A DNA stretch of 64,000 nt, taken from the NCBI RefSeq assembly GCF_023618015.1, contig NZ_JAJKBJ010000011.1, forward strand, positions 1 through 64,000. The letters are read 5' to 3'. The position numbers and the translations under genes are program-made. Below, piece by piece: positions 19,373 through 28,541 of this stretch; position 1 is the first letter of the stretch; each line of letters starts with the position of its first letter. The stretch is from Legionella maioricensis. Lineage in GTDB: Bacteria; Pseudomonadota; Gammaproteobacteria; Legionellales; Legionellaceae. A model generated the notes under the pieces. The model was not told the origin of the DNA. It saw only the letters and a list, made by a program, of their open reading frames with translations, and did no database searches.

Positions 19373-20872
19373 ATGGGATACAACGTACCACACCACATCG
19401 GTGGTCAACCGGTTAATGAAACCAATACGGAAAGCCACCCTATTTATAATCCCGCTTTAGGCGAAACCATTGGCCAGGTACATTTCGCCTCTAAGGCGAC
19501 CTGCGATAAGGCAGTTGCTGTTGCCAAAGAAGCAGGCATAGATTGGGCACAAACTCCCGCCATAAAGAGAGCGCGAATTTTATTTAGATTTAGAGACTTA
19601 TTAGAAAAACACCAAATGGATTTAGCGAGAATTGTAACTCGTGAACACGGTAAAACTATAGAAGATGCCAAAGGTTCGGTGGCTCGAGCAATAGAAGTCG
19701 TAGAGCTCCATTGCGGTCTGGTCAATCAACTCAAAGGTGATTTTTCTGCTAACGTCGCCAGCCACATTGATTGTCATACGGTCAGGCAACCATTGGGAGT
19801 CTGCGCTGGCGTGTCCCCTTTTAATTTTCCGGTAATGGTTCCTATTTGGATGATGATCCCAGCTATTGCCTGTGGTAACACCTTCATTCTTAAACCTTCA
19901 GAGCAAGATCCTTCAGCTCCCATTCGCTTACTGGAATTATTAACCGAGGCGGGTCTACCAGCGGGTGTTGCCAATTGTGTTCAAGGTAATAAAACTACCG
20001 TGGAACAATTATTAGCTCATCCGGATATTGCTGCCTTTACCGCAGTAGCTTCTACACCAGTCGCCCAATCCATTTACACCACCGCTACCGCCTATGGAAA
20101 ACGGGCCCATACTTTTGGCGGAGCCAAAAATCATTGCGTGGTCATGCCCGATGCCGATTTGGATCAAGCAGCCAGCGCCATAGTCGGTGCGGCGTACGGT
20201 TCTGCAGGAGAGCGTTGCATGGCTATCTCCGTAGTAGTTGCCGTAGGCGATCAGACCGCCGATGCGCTCATCGCCAAAATGGCACCTCAAATTCGCGCCA
20301 TGCGTATTGATGCCGGAGATGTGGCAAACACCGATATGGGACCTTTAATTAGTGACGCTCATCGCCAAAAAGTTCTGGCGGCTATAGATAAGGGTATAAA
20401 CGAAGGGGCCAAATTAGTCATTGATGGCAGAACATTTAAACACCCCCAGCATGAACAAGGGTTCTTCCTGGGCCCATGCCTTTTTGATGAAGTAGAAGAA
20501 CGGATGTCCGTGTATCAAAATGAAATTTTTGGTCCCGTTTTAGTGATTGTCCGGGTAAATAATTTTGAACAGGCTCTGGCTGTAGTTAATAAAAATCAAT
20601 ACGGTAATGGCACAGCCATTTTCACCCGAGATGGATTCAGTGCCCGTGAATACAGTCAACGAGTTCAGGTCGGTATGGTGGGAATTAATATTCCTATACC
20701 CGTCCCTATCGCTAACCATCCCTTTGGTGGCTGGAAAAGATCGGTTTTTGGCGACACCAATATGCATGGAGAAGAAAGTATTCACTTTTATACTCGCCGC
20801 AAAACAGTAACCAGTAAATGGCCTGTCACCGATTTAAAGGAAAGTGCCTTTGCTATGCCAACCCATGATTAA
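19373..20872 (+). CDS. mmsA: Methylmalonate-semialdehyde dehydrogenase (acylating)
   Basis: Converts methylmalonate semialdehyde to propionyl-CoA (and malonate semialdehyde to acetyl-CoA) with NAD and CoA, late in valine degradation. The 499-aa ALDH-fold protein has the family's PFNFPVMVPIWM segment, GGAKNHCVVMPDAD in place of the usual GGK, the nucleophile Cys282 in GSAGERCMAIS, and a NEIFGPVL motif. The lack of the general-base Glu typical of hydrolytic ALDHs agrees with a CoA-acylating enzyme. AAGGAG precedes the ATG. mmsB follows after 23 bp, forming a valine catabolic operon with acs. Confidence 0.94.
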   Translation: MGYNVPHHIGGQPVNETNTESHPIYNPALGETIGQVHFASKATCDKAVAVAKEAGIDWAQTPAIKRARILFRFRDLLEKHQMDLARIVTREHGKTIEDAKGSVARAIEVVELHCGLVNQLKGDFSANVASHIDCHTVRQPLGVCAGVSPFNFPVMVPIWMMIPAIACGNTFILKPSEQDPSAPIRLLELLTEAGLPAGVANCVQGNKTTVEQLLAHPDIAAFTAVASTPVAQSIYTTATAYGKRAHTFGGAKNHCVVMPDADLDQAASAIVGAAYGSAGERCMAISVVVAVGDQTADALIAKMAPQIRAMRIDAGDVANTDMGPLISDAHRQKVLAAIDKGINEGAKLVIDGRTFKHPQHEQGFFLGPCLFDEVEERMSVYQNEIFGPVLVIVRVNNFEQALAVVNKNQYGNGTAIFTRDGFSAREYSQRVQVGMVGINIPIPVPIANHPFGGWKRSVFGDTNMHGEESIHFYTRRKTVTSKWPVTDLKESAFAMPTHD

Positions 20873-20895
20873 GCTGGATGATTACGGAGATATAA

Positions 20896-21792
20896 ATGGC
20901 AAAAATAGGATTTGTAGGATTGGGGCATATGGGTTTACCTATGGCCATCAATCTTGTTAAAGCGGGTCATAGTGTTACCGGATATGATTTGCAACCGCCT
21001 GCTATGGAGCGGTTTTCTGAAGCGGGTGGCCTAATTGCCCACACGTTACAAGATACCTCCAAAGATCAAGACATCCTCATTACCATGTTACAGACAGGAC
21101 AGCAGGTATTGCATGTTTGCACCGGGGTAGATGGGTTATTTAATAAAGCAAAAGAAGGCGCCCTGTTTATTGATTGTTCTACCATAGATGTAAAAACATC
21201 GCGAGAGTTACATCAAATCGCCAAAGAAAGTCATCTGCTGGCGGTTGATGCACCTGTCTCTGGTGGTGTAGGTGGGGCAGTTGCCGCTACCCTGACCTTT
21301 ATGGTGGGGGGCGAAGAGGATGCATACAAAGTTGCGAAACCCATACTCTCATTGATGGGGCAAAAAGTAATCCATACAGGAAGTGCCGGCAGTGGTCAGG
21401 CAGCCAAGATATGTAACAATATGATCTTGGGGATTTCCATGATTGCAGTGTCTGAGGCTTTTACCTTGGCAGAGAAACTGGGGCTTTCTACCCAAAAATT
21501 ATTTGAAGTAGTGAATAATTCATCAGGCCAATGCTGGGTTGTTAGTAAGTATATCCCTGTTCCCGATATTTTAGAAAATGTTCCGGCAAATAATGATTAC
21601 AAAGCCGGCTTTGCTGCGGCAATGATGCTAAAAGATTTAAATTTAAGCCAAAATACTGCTCGTGCAGTCAATCTGGAAACCCCGCTGGGAGCCAAAACCA
21701 CAGAACTTTATCAACATTTTATTGATGAAGGTCTGGGGGACGCAGATTTTTCAGCTATCATTAAACTGATTGCAAAAGCTAAAGAGGTGTAG
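20896..21792 (+). CDS. mmsB: 3-hydroxyisobutyrate dehydrogenase
   Basis: NAD-dependent oxidation of 3-hydroxyisobutyrate to methylmalonate semialdehyde, the substrate of MmsA. The 298-aa beta-hydroxyacid dehydrogenase has the signature GFVGLGHMGLPMAINL, the substrate-binding DAPVSGGVGGA and the catalytic lysine region GQAAKICNNM. The C-terminal segment KDLNLS is typical. It is placed between mmsA and acs; the acs start follows the stop codon by one base. Confidence 0.95.
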   Translation: MAKIGFVGLGHMGLPMAINLVKAGHSVTGYDLQPPAMERFSEAGGLIAHTLQDTSKDQDILITMLQTGQQVLHVCTGVDGLFNKAKEGALFIDCSTIDVKTSRELHQIAKESHLLAVDAPVSGGVGGAVAATLTFMVGGEEDAYKVAKPILSLMGQKVIHTGSAGSGQAAKICNNMILGISMIAVSEAFTLAEKLGLSTQKLFEVVNNSSGQCWVVSKYIPVPDILENVPANNDYKAGFAAAMMLKDLNLSQNTARAVNLETPLGAKTTELYQHFIDEGLGDADFSAIIKLIAKAKEV

Positions 21793-21793
21793 C

Positions 21794-23674
21794 ATGCATT
21801 CAGTGCATTTTATCCATCCAAAATTGACTCCTACGGAAGAGTCCTTAACTGAATTTTGGGCTGAAATTGCCAAACAGACCGTTGATTGGATGCAGCCTTG
21901 GCGAACTCCTCTTACCGGAGGATTAAAACATGGCGATGTCAAATGGTTTCAGGGGGGGATGCTGAATGTCAGCTCCAATTGCCTGGACAGACACCTACCT
22001 CACAAAGCCAATCAGCCCGCCATTATCTGGGAAGGTGATGATGAAAAAGACCAAAAAACCCTGACTTTTGCCCAGCTACATGATGAAGTCTGCCGAATGA
22101 GTAATGTGCTTAAACAGCTAAATGTGCATAAAGGTGATACTGTAGCCATCTATTTACCGATGATACCTGAAGCGGCCATTGCCATGCTCGCTTGTGCTCG
22201 CATTGGTGCAGTTCATACGGTTATATTCGCAGGATTTTCTGCTCATGCTCTGAAACAACGTCTGCTGGCCTCAGCATGTAAGCACCTGATTACCGCGGAC
22301 AGTTTCCAGCGTGGCGGTAAACTCGTTCCCTTAAAAGAACAGGCGGACGAAGCCTGTAACGATTTAAACATTCAAACGCTGGTGGTTAAAACCAACGATC
22401 ATCCTGTCACTTTAAATAAAAACAAAGAATATTGGTGGCATGAATTAAAACAGCAAGTCACGGCTCAATGTGCTCCAGAACCCATGAATGCGGAAGATCC
22501 GCTGTTTATCCTTTACACCTCTGGCAGTACAGGACAGCCGAAAGGAGTGGTACATAGTACTGGAGGCTATCTGGTACAAGCAGCCTACACCCATCAATTA
22601 ATATTTGATTGTCATCAAAGCGAAGTATTTTGGTGTACCGCTGATGTTGGCTGGATTACAGGACACAGTTACGTAGTCTATGGTCCCCTTTGTAATGGCA
22701 TTACCACTTTAATATTTGAAGGTATTCCCACGTGGCCAGACGCTGCAAGAAATTGGCATATCGTTGATAAACATCAGGTTAATGTATTTTATACTGCCCC
22801 TACGGCCATTCGCGCCTTGATGCGGGCGGGGGATAAATGGCTCAATTCAAGCTCAAGGCAGTCCTTGCGTTTACTGGGTAGTGTCGGAGAACCCATCAAT
22901 CCGGAAGCATGGCAATGGTATAAGGAAAAAGTCGGGCAAGGCAGATGTCCTGTAGTCGATACCTGGTGGCAAACCGAAACTGGCGCCATCATGATAAGCC
23001 CCCGGATGACCGATCCCGTTATAAAACCAGGAGCAGCAAGCCAGCCTATACCAGGGATAGTTCCGGTATTACTTAATGATCATGGCCATGAATTAACGGG
23101 TGCAGGAGAAGGTTTTTTAGCCATTAAATATCCCTGGCCTTCTATGGCAAGAACTATTGCCGGCGATCACAAACGGTATTGCGAAACCTATTTATCTAAT
23201 GGGTACTTCATCACTGGAGATGGAGCAAAACGTGATAAAGACGGTGATTATTGGATTACAGGTCGCGTGGATGATGTTGTTAATGTTTCAGGTCACCGTC
23301 TGGGAACTGCTGAAATTGAAAGCGCGCTAGTCAGTCACCCAATGGTTGCAGAAGCAGGCGTAGTGGGCATACCGCATGATCTCAAAGGCCAGGGCATTTA
23401 CGCTTTTGTTATTCTAAAGCAAGGCCCCCATGTGGACACAACCTTACGTGAAGAACTCACCAATCATGTAAAAAAAGAAATAAGTGCTATAGCAAAACCG
23501 GATGTCATTCATTTTGCCAATGACTTGCCTAAAACGCGTTCTGGTAAAATTATGCGCCGTATTTTACGTAAAATAGCGTGTCAGGAAATAACGAATATTG
23601 AAGACTTGGGTGATTTGTCTACCCTGGCTAATCCCCATATCATTGAAGAGTTGATGAAAGAAGTCCAAAAATAA
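21794..23674 (+). CDS. acs: Acetyl-CoA synthetase family (AMP-forming)
   Basis: Activates acetate, and possibly propionate, to the acyl-CoA through an acyl-adenylate. The 626-aa protein has the P-loop-like YTSGSTGQPKGVVH, the acyl-pocket DTWWQTETG, the ITGRVDDVVNVSGHRLGTAEIE hinge (only a short part cited) and the C-terminal catalytic lysine in PKTRSGKIMRR. The DTWWQTETG form points to acetate rather than PrpE-type propionate specificity. The ATG at 21794 follows GAGGTG by three bases; the frame is open upstream into mmsB without a good site. Its place after mmsAB may link it to short-chain acyl-CoA metabolism. Confidence 0.88.
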   Translation: MHSVHFIHPKLTPTEESLTEFWAEIAKQTVDWMQPWRTPLTGGLKHGDVKWFQGGMLNVSSNCLDRHLPHKANQPAIIWEGDDEKDQKTLTFAQLHDEVCRMSNVLKQLNVHKGDTVAIYLPMIPEAAIAMLACARIGAVHTVIFAGFSAHALKQRLLASACKHLITADSFQRGGKLVPLKEQADEACNDLNIQTLVVKTNDHPVTLNKNKEYWWHELKQQVTAQCAPEPMNAEDPLFILYTSGSTGQPKGVVHSTGGYLVQAAYTHQLIFDCHQSEVFWCTADVGWITGHSYVVYGPLCNGITTLIFEGIPTWPDAARNWHIVDKHQVNVFYTAPTAIRALMRAGDKWLNSSSRQSLRLLGSVGEPINPEAWQWYKEKVGQGRCPVVDTWWQTETGAIMISPRMTDPVIKPGAASQPIPGIVPVLLNDHGHELTGAGEGFLAIKYPWPSMARTIAGDHKRYCETYLSNGYFITGDGAKRDKDGDYWITGRVDDVVNVSGHRLGTAEIESALVSHPMVAEAGVVGIPHDLKGQGIYAFVILKQGPHVDTTLREELTNHVKKEISAIAKPDVIHFANDLPKTRSGKIMRRILRKIACQEITNIEDLGDLSTLANPHIIEELMKEVQK

Positions 23675-23725
23675 ATGAGGTGAATCCAGTTCGCCTCCGT
23701 CTCATCATGAAAACAGGAACCGCTA

Positions 23726-24583
23726 ATGGCCCTATTGGAACAGTCTGAAAAAGTGATTCACCAGAACCTCATCCCCCCTTTGTTGTATGGGACAGCCTGG
23801 AAAGAAGAGCGAACTCAAGAATTAGTCGTTCAAGCTTTAAATGCAGGCTTTATCGGCATTGATACGGCAAATCAGCGTAAACATTATTACGAGGAAGGGG
23901 TAGGACTTGGGATCCGACAGTTTTTGCATGCAAGTTCGATGAAAAGAGAAGACTTGTTTATGCAAACAAAGTTCACCTTTGCCCCAGGACAGGATGAACG
24001 AAAACCGTATAATGACCAAGATTCTTTTAAAAACCAGGTTGCCCAATCCTTTGCGAGCTCACTGCACCATTTACAAACGGAGTACATTGATTCTTATGTG
24101 CTGCATGGCCCATTCTACAATAGAGGTCTTAGCTCAGCAGATTGGGAGGTCTGGGCAGCAATGGAACAGTTGATTGATGCAGGAAAGGTAAAGTTTTTAG
24201 GCATTTCCAATGTCAGTATGAGTCAACTCGCCGAACTCTATAAAGAGGTGTCAATTAAACCAACCTTTGTACAAAATCGCTGTTTTGCCAGCACTCAGTG
24301 GGATCGGGAAATTAGAGAATTTTGTACGGAACATGGGCTTATTTATCAAGGTTTTTCTCTCCTTACAGCCAATCAACCCTATCTTTTGCAGCCAGTCATC
24401 CAAGCCATTGCGACTAAATATAAAAAAACCATTCCCCAAATTATTTTTCGTTTTGCCAAAGATATGGGGATGCTGCCTTTGACCGGAACTACCAATCCAC
24501 AACATATGAATGAGGATTTGCATCTTGATGATTTTCAATTAACTAGTGATGAACTCAGACAAATTGAATTAATCAGTTCTTAA
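23726..24583 (+). CDS. Aldo/keto reductase family protein
   Basis: A 285-aa TIM-barrel oxidoreductase of the aldo/keto reductase superfamily. Visible are LLYGTAWKEE, GIDTANQRKHYYEEGVG with the Asp and Tyr of the catalytic tetrad, QTKFTF (Lys), YVLHGPF (His), KFLGISNVS, and IIFRFAKDMGMLPLTGTTN near the cofactor phosphate site. These indicate NAD(P)H-dependent carbonyl reduction; the substrate is unknown. It lies 51 bp after acs and may end the same transcript. Confidence 0.85.
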   Translation: MALLEQSEKVIHQNLIPPLLYGTAWKEERTQELVVQALNAGFIGIDTANQRKHYYEEGVGLGIRQFLHASSMKREDLFMQTKFTFAPGQDERKPYNDQDSFKNQVAQSFASSLHHLQTEYIDSYVLHGPFYNRGLSSADWEVWAAMEQLIDAGKVKFLGISNVSMSQLAELYKEVSIKPTFVQNRCFASTQWDREIREFCTEHGLIYQGFSLLTANQPYLLQPVIQAIATKYKKTIPQIIFRFAKDMGMLPLTGTTNPQHMNEDLHLDDFQLTSDELRQIELISS

Positions 24584-24637
24584 AAAAGCCGGCTAACGCC
24601 ATCATCTCGAGTATCATCCTTTCGCTTAGCAAGCATA

Positions 24638-24819
24638 GCAAGCGTAGGCTGGGCTGTTAAGCCCAGCATCCTTCATTCGTGCACCAAGAAATATTGAATA
24701 AGAGCCAATGCTGGGCTTAACAGCCCAGCCTACCCGTAAATACTATCTAAGACCATTTAAGCCATTGGTTTAGAGTAGAAATCAATTCATCAATCCCCTC
24801 TTTTTTCAAAGAAGAAAAA
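24638..24819. repeat. 182-bp tandem duplication, copy 1 (with engB 3' remnant)
   Basis: This unit is repeated head-to-tail at 24820-25001 with about five mismatches. It contains a perfect 25-bp inverted repeat (24644-24668 and 24709-24733, core GGCTGGGCTGTTAAGCCCAG) and, at its right end, a second copy of the last codons of engB on the minus strand, including a stop codon. Confidence 0.93.
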
Positions 24820-25001
24820 GCAAGCGTAGGCTGGGCTGTTAAGCCCAGCATCCTTCATTCGTGCACCAAGAAACATTGAATAAGAGCCAATACTGGGCTT
24901 AACAGCCCAGCCTACCCGTAAATATTATCTAAGACCATTCAAACCATTGGTTTAGAGTAGAAATCAATTCATCAATCCCCTCTTTTTTCAAAGAAGAAAA
25001 A
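24820..25001. repeat. 182-bp tandem duplication, copy 2
   Basis: Second unit, whose right end is the functional 3' end of engB. The inverted arms at 24826-24850 and 24891-24915 differ by one base. The hairpin lies just downstream of the engB stop and could act as an mRNA end structure. Confidence 0.93.
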
Positions 25002-25531
25002 GATTGCACGGTAATAAGATGTTGGGCTAAATCATAATGCTTGCGCACTTTGAGCACACAGTTTTTTACTTCACTACGGCTTAATTTATCTGATTTAGTC
25101 AATAAGATATGGACGGGAAGCTCACGATTTAAAGCCCAATCAATCATCATCTGATCCAGATCTTTTAATGGGTGTCGTATATCCATTAAAAGAACCAAAC
25201 CTTTCAGGCTTTCTCTTACTTCCAAATAGTGCGCCAGATTTTTTTGCCATTCCAGTTTCACTTGCAAGGCGACTTTTGCATAACCATAACCAGGCAAATC
25301 CACAAGACGTCGCTGCTCATCTAAAGAAAAAAGATTAATTAATTGAGTCCGGCCAGGAGTTTTACTGGTGCGTGCTAAATTTTTTATTGTGGTCAAGCAA
25401 TTCAAAGCACTGGATTTGCCCGCATTGGAACGTCCAGCAAAAGCGACTTCATAGCCCGAATCCTCGGGTAATTGGTCAACACGAGCTGCGCTTTTTAAAA
25501 ATACTGCTTTAGAATATGGATTTACTGACAT
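24929..25531 (-). CDS. engB: Ribosome-biogenesis GTP-binding protein EngB/YsxC
   Basis: Essential small GTPase that assists assembly of the large ribosomal subunit. Visible G motifs are GRSNAGKSS (G1), a T in SKTPGRTQ (G2), DLPGYGYA (G3), LLTKSDKLS (G4) and the [11 protein letters not shown] region (G5). I use the ATG at 25531 (200 aa, usual family length); in-frame ATGs at 25546 and 25576 would add residues not normally present and none has a strong ribosome-binding site. It is divergent from the cytochrome gene. Its 3' end is duplicated in the neighbouring repeat. Confidence 0.93.
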   Translation of the reverse strand: MSVNPYSKAVFLKSAARVDQLPEDSGYEVAFAGRSNAGKSSALNCLTTIKNLARTSKTPGRTQLINLFSLDEQRRLVDLPGYGYAKVALQVKLEWQKNLAHYLEVRESLKGLVLLMDIRHPLKDLDQMMIDWALNRELPVHILLTKSDKLSRSEVKNCVLKVRKHYDLAQHLITVQSFSSLKKEGIDELISTLNQWFEWS

Positions 25532-25604
25532 GTGATCTAATTTCATTTTGGGATTTGGACCTAAGCAGTGTACCATTAATTCAAGAATTTATGATGAGAA
25601 ATCG

Positions 25605-26204
25605 ATGAAAAAATTAGCACTAATCTTTATTCTGTGCTCGCCAATTGCAATTTATGCTCAAGATAAGCCCACATCAGAGTCCAATAAAGCCTTGGTATGT
25701 GCCGCCTGTCATGGCCAACAAGGAATTAGTTCTAATCCTGAATGGCCCAATCTTGCGGGACAAAATGAGAAATATTTTATCAAGCAACTCGATGATCTGA
25801 AAAAAGGGACTCAACGCAATGCACCAACGATGACCACCATACTTGCAACCCTTAGTTCACAGGACATAGATGACTTGGCAACATATTATGCTAAAATGCC
25901 TCTCGCCCAAGGCGCAACTCCTAAGAAATTCGTACAACGTGGCGAGCAGCTTTATAAAGGTGGCGATTTTAATAAACAGATAACAGCATGTATTGCTTGC
26001 CATGGCCCAAAAGGTACCGGTAATGCCCAAGCGGGATTTCCTGTACTTTCAGGACAACATGCAGCCTATACGGTAACGCAGTTACAAGCATTTAAAGACG
26101 CGAAACGAACCAACGATTTAAACCATATTATGCAGGACATCTGTAGCAGAATGAATCAAGATGATATGGAAGCAGTGGCGCATTATATTGAAGGTCTATA
26201 TTAA
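25605..26204 (+). CDS. Di-haem cytochrome c4-type protein
   Basis: Periplasmic electron carrier to terminal oxidases. The 199-aa protein starts with a signal peptide ending IYAQ and carries two CXXCH haem sites, CAACH and CIACH, in two similar halves, each with a downstream Met-containing ligand region (APTMTTIL and MQDICSRMN). This two-fold layout is that of cytochrome c4. The start is the ATG at 25605, which alone gives a proper signal peptide. dsbA follows 12 bp later, so the pair is probably one transcript. Confidence 0.92.
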   Translation: MKKLALIFILCSPIAIYAQDKPTSESNKALVCAACHGQQGISSNPEWPNLAGQNEKYFIKQLDDLKKGTQRNAPTMTTILATLSSQDIDDLATYYAKMPLAQGATPKKFVQRGEQLYKGGDFNKQITACIACHGPKGTGNAQAGFPVLSGQHAAYTVTQLQAFKDAKRTNDLNHIMQDICSRMNQDDMEAVAHYIEGLY

Positions 26205-26216
26205 GGAACTATAAAC

Positions 26217-26831
26217 ATGTTAAGAAAATTAGTCGGGTTAATAATCCTTTTACCAGCCATAGCTCTGGCTGCAGCCTTTACTGAAGGTAAAGATTATCAG
26301 GTTGTTTCTAATCCTCAGGCTACAGAAAATAAAAGCAAAACCCCTGTGGTTACCGAGTTCTTCAGTTACGGTTGTCCCTGGTGTTACCGTATGGAAGCAC
26401 CTCTTAATGAATGGGTAGGCAAAATGGGGAAAAATGCACAGCTGGAACGTATTCCTGTGGTATTTAAACCGGATTGGGAATTATATGCCAAAGCTTATTA
26501 TACTGCGAAAACCCTTGCTTTATCCGACAAACTGAATCCAGCTTTATTTAAGGCCATCCAGGAAGATAAAAAAACCTTAAACACCAAACAATCAATGATT
26601 GATTTTTTTGTTGGCCAGGGAGTGGATAGAGAAATCGCCAAAAGCGCTTTTGAGAACTCACCAACTATTGACATGCACGTCGGTAATGGCATGCGTTTAA
26701 TGGCCGCTTATCAAATCAACGCGGTACCCGCTTTTGTTATTAACAATAAATATAAAACGGATTTACAAATGGCCGGAAGTCCAGAACGTCTGTTCCAAAT
26801 TCTTGATTATCTGATGAGACAACCTGCTTAA
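26217..26831 (+). CDS. dsbA: Thiol:disulfide interchange protein DsbA
   Basis: Periplasmic oxidant that introduces disulfide bonds. The 204-aa protein has a signal peptide ending ALAAA, a thioredoxin fold with the active site SYGCPWCYR (Cys53 and Cys56) and the cis-proline loop NAVPAFVIN. The CPWC dipeptide differs from the CPHC of E. coli DsbA. Legionella species have more than one DsbA and this may be the monomeric DsbA1 type. AAGGAACT precedes the ATG. A GC-rich hairpin follows the gene. Confidence 0.9.
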   Translation: MLRKLVGLIILLPAIALAAAFTEGKDYQVVSNPQATENKSKTPVVTEFFSYGCPWCYRMEAPLNEWVGKMGKNAQLERIPVVFKPDWELYAKAYYTAKTLALSDKLNPALFKAIQEDKKTLNTKQSMIDFFVGQGVDREIAKSAFENSPTIDMHVGNGMRLMAAYQINAVPAFVINNKYKTDLQMAGSPERLFQILDYLMRQPA

Positions 26832-26840
26832 TGGTGAAGG

Positions 26841-26871
26841 CCCCCGGGAGGAATGAACTGAAACCCGGGGG
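26841..26871 (+). terminator. GC-rich hairpin after dsbA
   Basis: CCCCCGGG (26841-26848) and CCCGGGGG (26864-26871) pair around a 15-nt loop, nine bases after the dsbA stop. There is no downstream T-run, so it is a transcript-end or stability structure rather than a textbook intrinsic terminator. Confidence 0.5.
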
Positions 26872-26890
26872 TGAAGCGATATTGTCCTCG

Positions 26891-26961
26891 GTTTTCTAAA
26901 AATTCCGAGATTGCAATATATCACAAGCAAAAACCGCCGTATGCAACCCCAATCAATCATC
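26891..26961 (-). pseudogene. Fossil of an ABC ATPase 3' end
   Basis: The stretch is visibly similar to 28565-28632, which encodes the C-terminus of the ABC ATPase downstream. Reading the minus strand gives MIDWG, then after a frameshift a segment parallel to YAEIFAYDFNTGIL. It appears to be a degraded partial duplicate left by rearrangement. Confidence 0.6.
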
Positions 26962-27071
26962 ACACATCAACACGGTTACCCAAAATTATCTTTATTAAAC
27001 CCCAAATGGCCCACATAAAATCAAAATAGCGATCTATACTGGAAATAGGTATTTCAATTAAGGCATACTCT

Positions 27072-28394
27072 ATGGGACTGACTATATATGATTTAAAATA
27101 CAATATCTATTTAGAATCAAAAGCCACTCTGGCTCAACGCATTGATTTTGCTTGGCATGTTTATTCAACCAGGACAGGACTGCCTGATACATTCAAAAAA
27201 GAAGCTCTTAAATTTCTTATCTACGCCTTTGATATCCCTTTGACCGCCAACGTAAACGCCCAGCTGATTACTCTGATGGATGAACGGATGAAACATTGGG
27301 ATAAAAATCCTGAATATATTCCTGGTAAATCACCACAAAATATTCCTTTTGATCCCGGGAAATTAGTTTTAAATAAAACAAAGACCCCCAATCAATCAGC
27401 AGATAAGGATATTGAGCAGGCAATGCAAAGCAAAGAATTGCTCGATGTGAATCAACGCTCTAAAGAACTCGATAAAAACAAAAGCACCAGGTTTTTAACA
27501 CCAGAACAAAGAGGACAGCATCGAGTACACATTTATAACGGAAAATTTAACCAAAATGGTCGACCTTGTGATACCTACGCCATGGTCTCCAAAGGCAAGC
27601 AAGGATTTGCCGCGTTCACCTTGAACGCCAATGGAGAACTATCTCTTTTTAATCATTATGGAATGAAAGACCGCATAGCGCATTCATCGATGAATGCGGG
27701 TTCGCCTGTAGTAGCAGCTGGCGAAATACGAATAGAAAAAGGTGTTTTAAAAGGAATAACGACCTTTAGCGGGCACTATCAACCTTCCTTATTCAATGTA
27801 TATCGTTTATTGGAACATGTGTCAAAACACGGCATTGATATTTCACGGGCCCATATATACACTCTTAATGATCCGTCGAAATCCCTGGATAATATCAATT
27901 CACAAGCTCTAAAGGTCAATGAAAATACTATTATATATATAACACCTGCGACTCAGGTTTACAAAACGATAGATAATATTCTCAATGAAAATATAGCAAC
28001 CATCGCACAGCAAGTAACCGCCTATAGAGAACGAGGCTTGGTCAATTTCATTTATCAAATAAAAGATCTGATCACCGGTTCTGATTTAACCGAAAAAAGA
28101 GCCATTCTTGCGGCAGAATTTGAAAGCCAACTTCACAACTTCAAAATGGGAATGCAAAAATCCATTAATCCTCGAGATCTTAAACAGAAAATCGGCGAAC
28201 TGGATCAGATCATTGCGGATTATGAGCAAAAAAATGATGCATTATCCAGCGAGTATGGAAAAGAAAAGGCTTCTGGCCGCTTGGCAGAGAAGATACAGCA
28301 CTTTAAAACGCAGATCTCAACGATGAAAACAGAACAAGACGCCATTGATGCAGAAGAGGAACATGATCAAAACAGTTTGAAAGGATTAAGTTAG
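27072..28394 (+). CDS. Effector candidate with a Legionella HSS/SGHY-type module
   Basis: A 440-aa protein not recognised by name. After a helical N-terminal region, residues of about 148-290 form a compact domain with HSSMNAGSPVVAAGEI and GITTFSGHYQP, then LLEHVSKHGIDIS. To my knowledge this pattern recurs in several Legionella proteins considered type IV substrates; its activity is unknown to me. The C-terminal 100 residues are coiled-coil-like (KIGELDQIIADYEQ) and end with an acidic stretch (EQDAIDAEEEHDQNS), resembling the Glu-rich signals of Dot/Icm substrates. There is no signal peptide. It stands alone between dsbA and the ABC transporter. Confidence 0.68.
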   Translation: MGLTIYDLKYNIYLESKATLAQRIDFAWHVYSTRTGLPDTFKKEALKFLIYAFDIPLTANVNAQLITLMDERMKHWDKNPEYIPGKSPQNIPFDPGKLVLNKTKTPNQSADKDIEQAMQSKELLDVNQRSKELDKNKSTRFLTPEQRGQHRVHIYNGKFNQNGRPCDTYAMVSKGKQGFAAFTLNANGELSLFNHYGMKDRIAHSSMNAGSPVVAAGEIRIEKGVLKGITTFSGHYQPSLFNVYRLLEHVSKHGIDISRAHIYTLNDPSKSLDNINSQALKVNENTIIYITPATQVYKTIDNILNENIATIAQQVTAYRERGLVNFIYQIKDLITGSDLTEKRAILAAEFESQLHNFKMGMQKSINPRDLKQKIGELDQIIADYEQKNDALSSEYGKEKASGRLAEKIQHFKTQISTMKTEQDAIDAEEEHDQNSLKGLS

Positions 28395-28541
28395 CACCTG
28401 TTGCTGTTGCGTAGCACCATACTGTTCTTTAGTTGTGCCTGATTTTGTCGTCATGTACTGAAAATTATAACAATACTTCCAAAATGGAGCACCAAAGAAA
28501 AACCGAGATTTGATACCCTGAAAACAAGCCCCTAATGGAGG

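Noticed and set aside
24638-25001. Insertion sequence
   Set aside because: Inverted repeats are present but there is no transposase frame; the unit is a local duplication including engB coding sequence.
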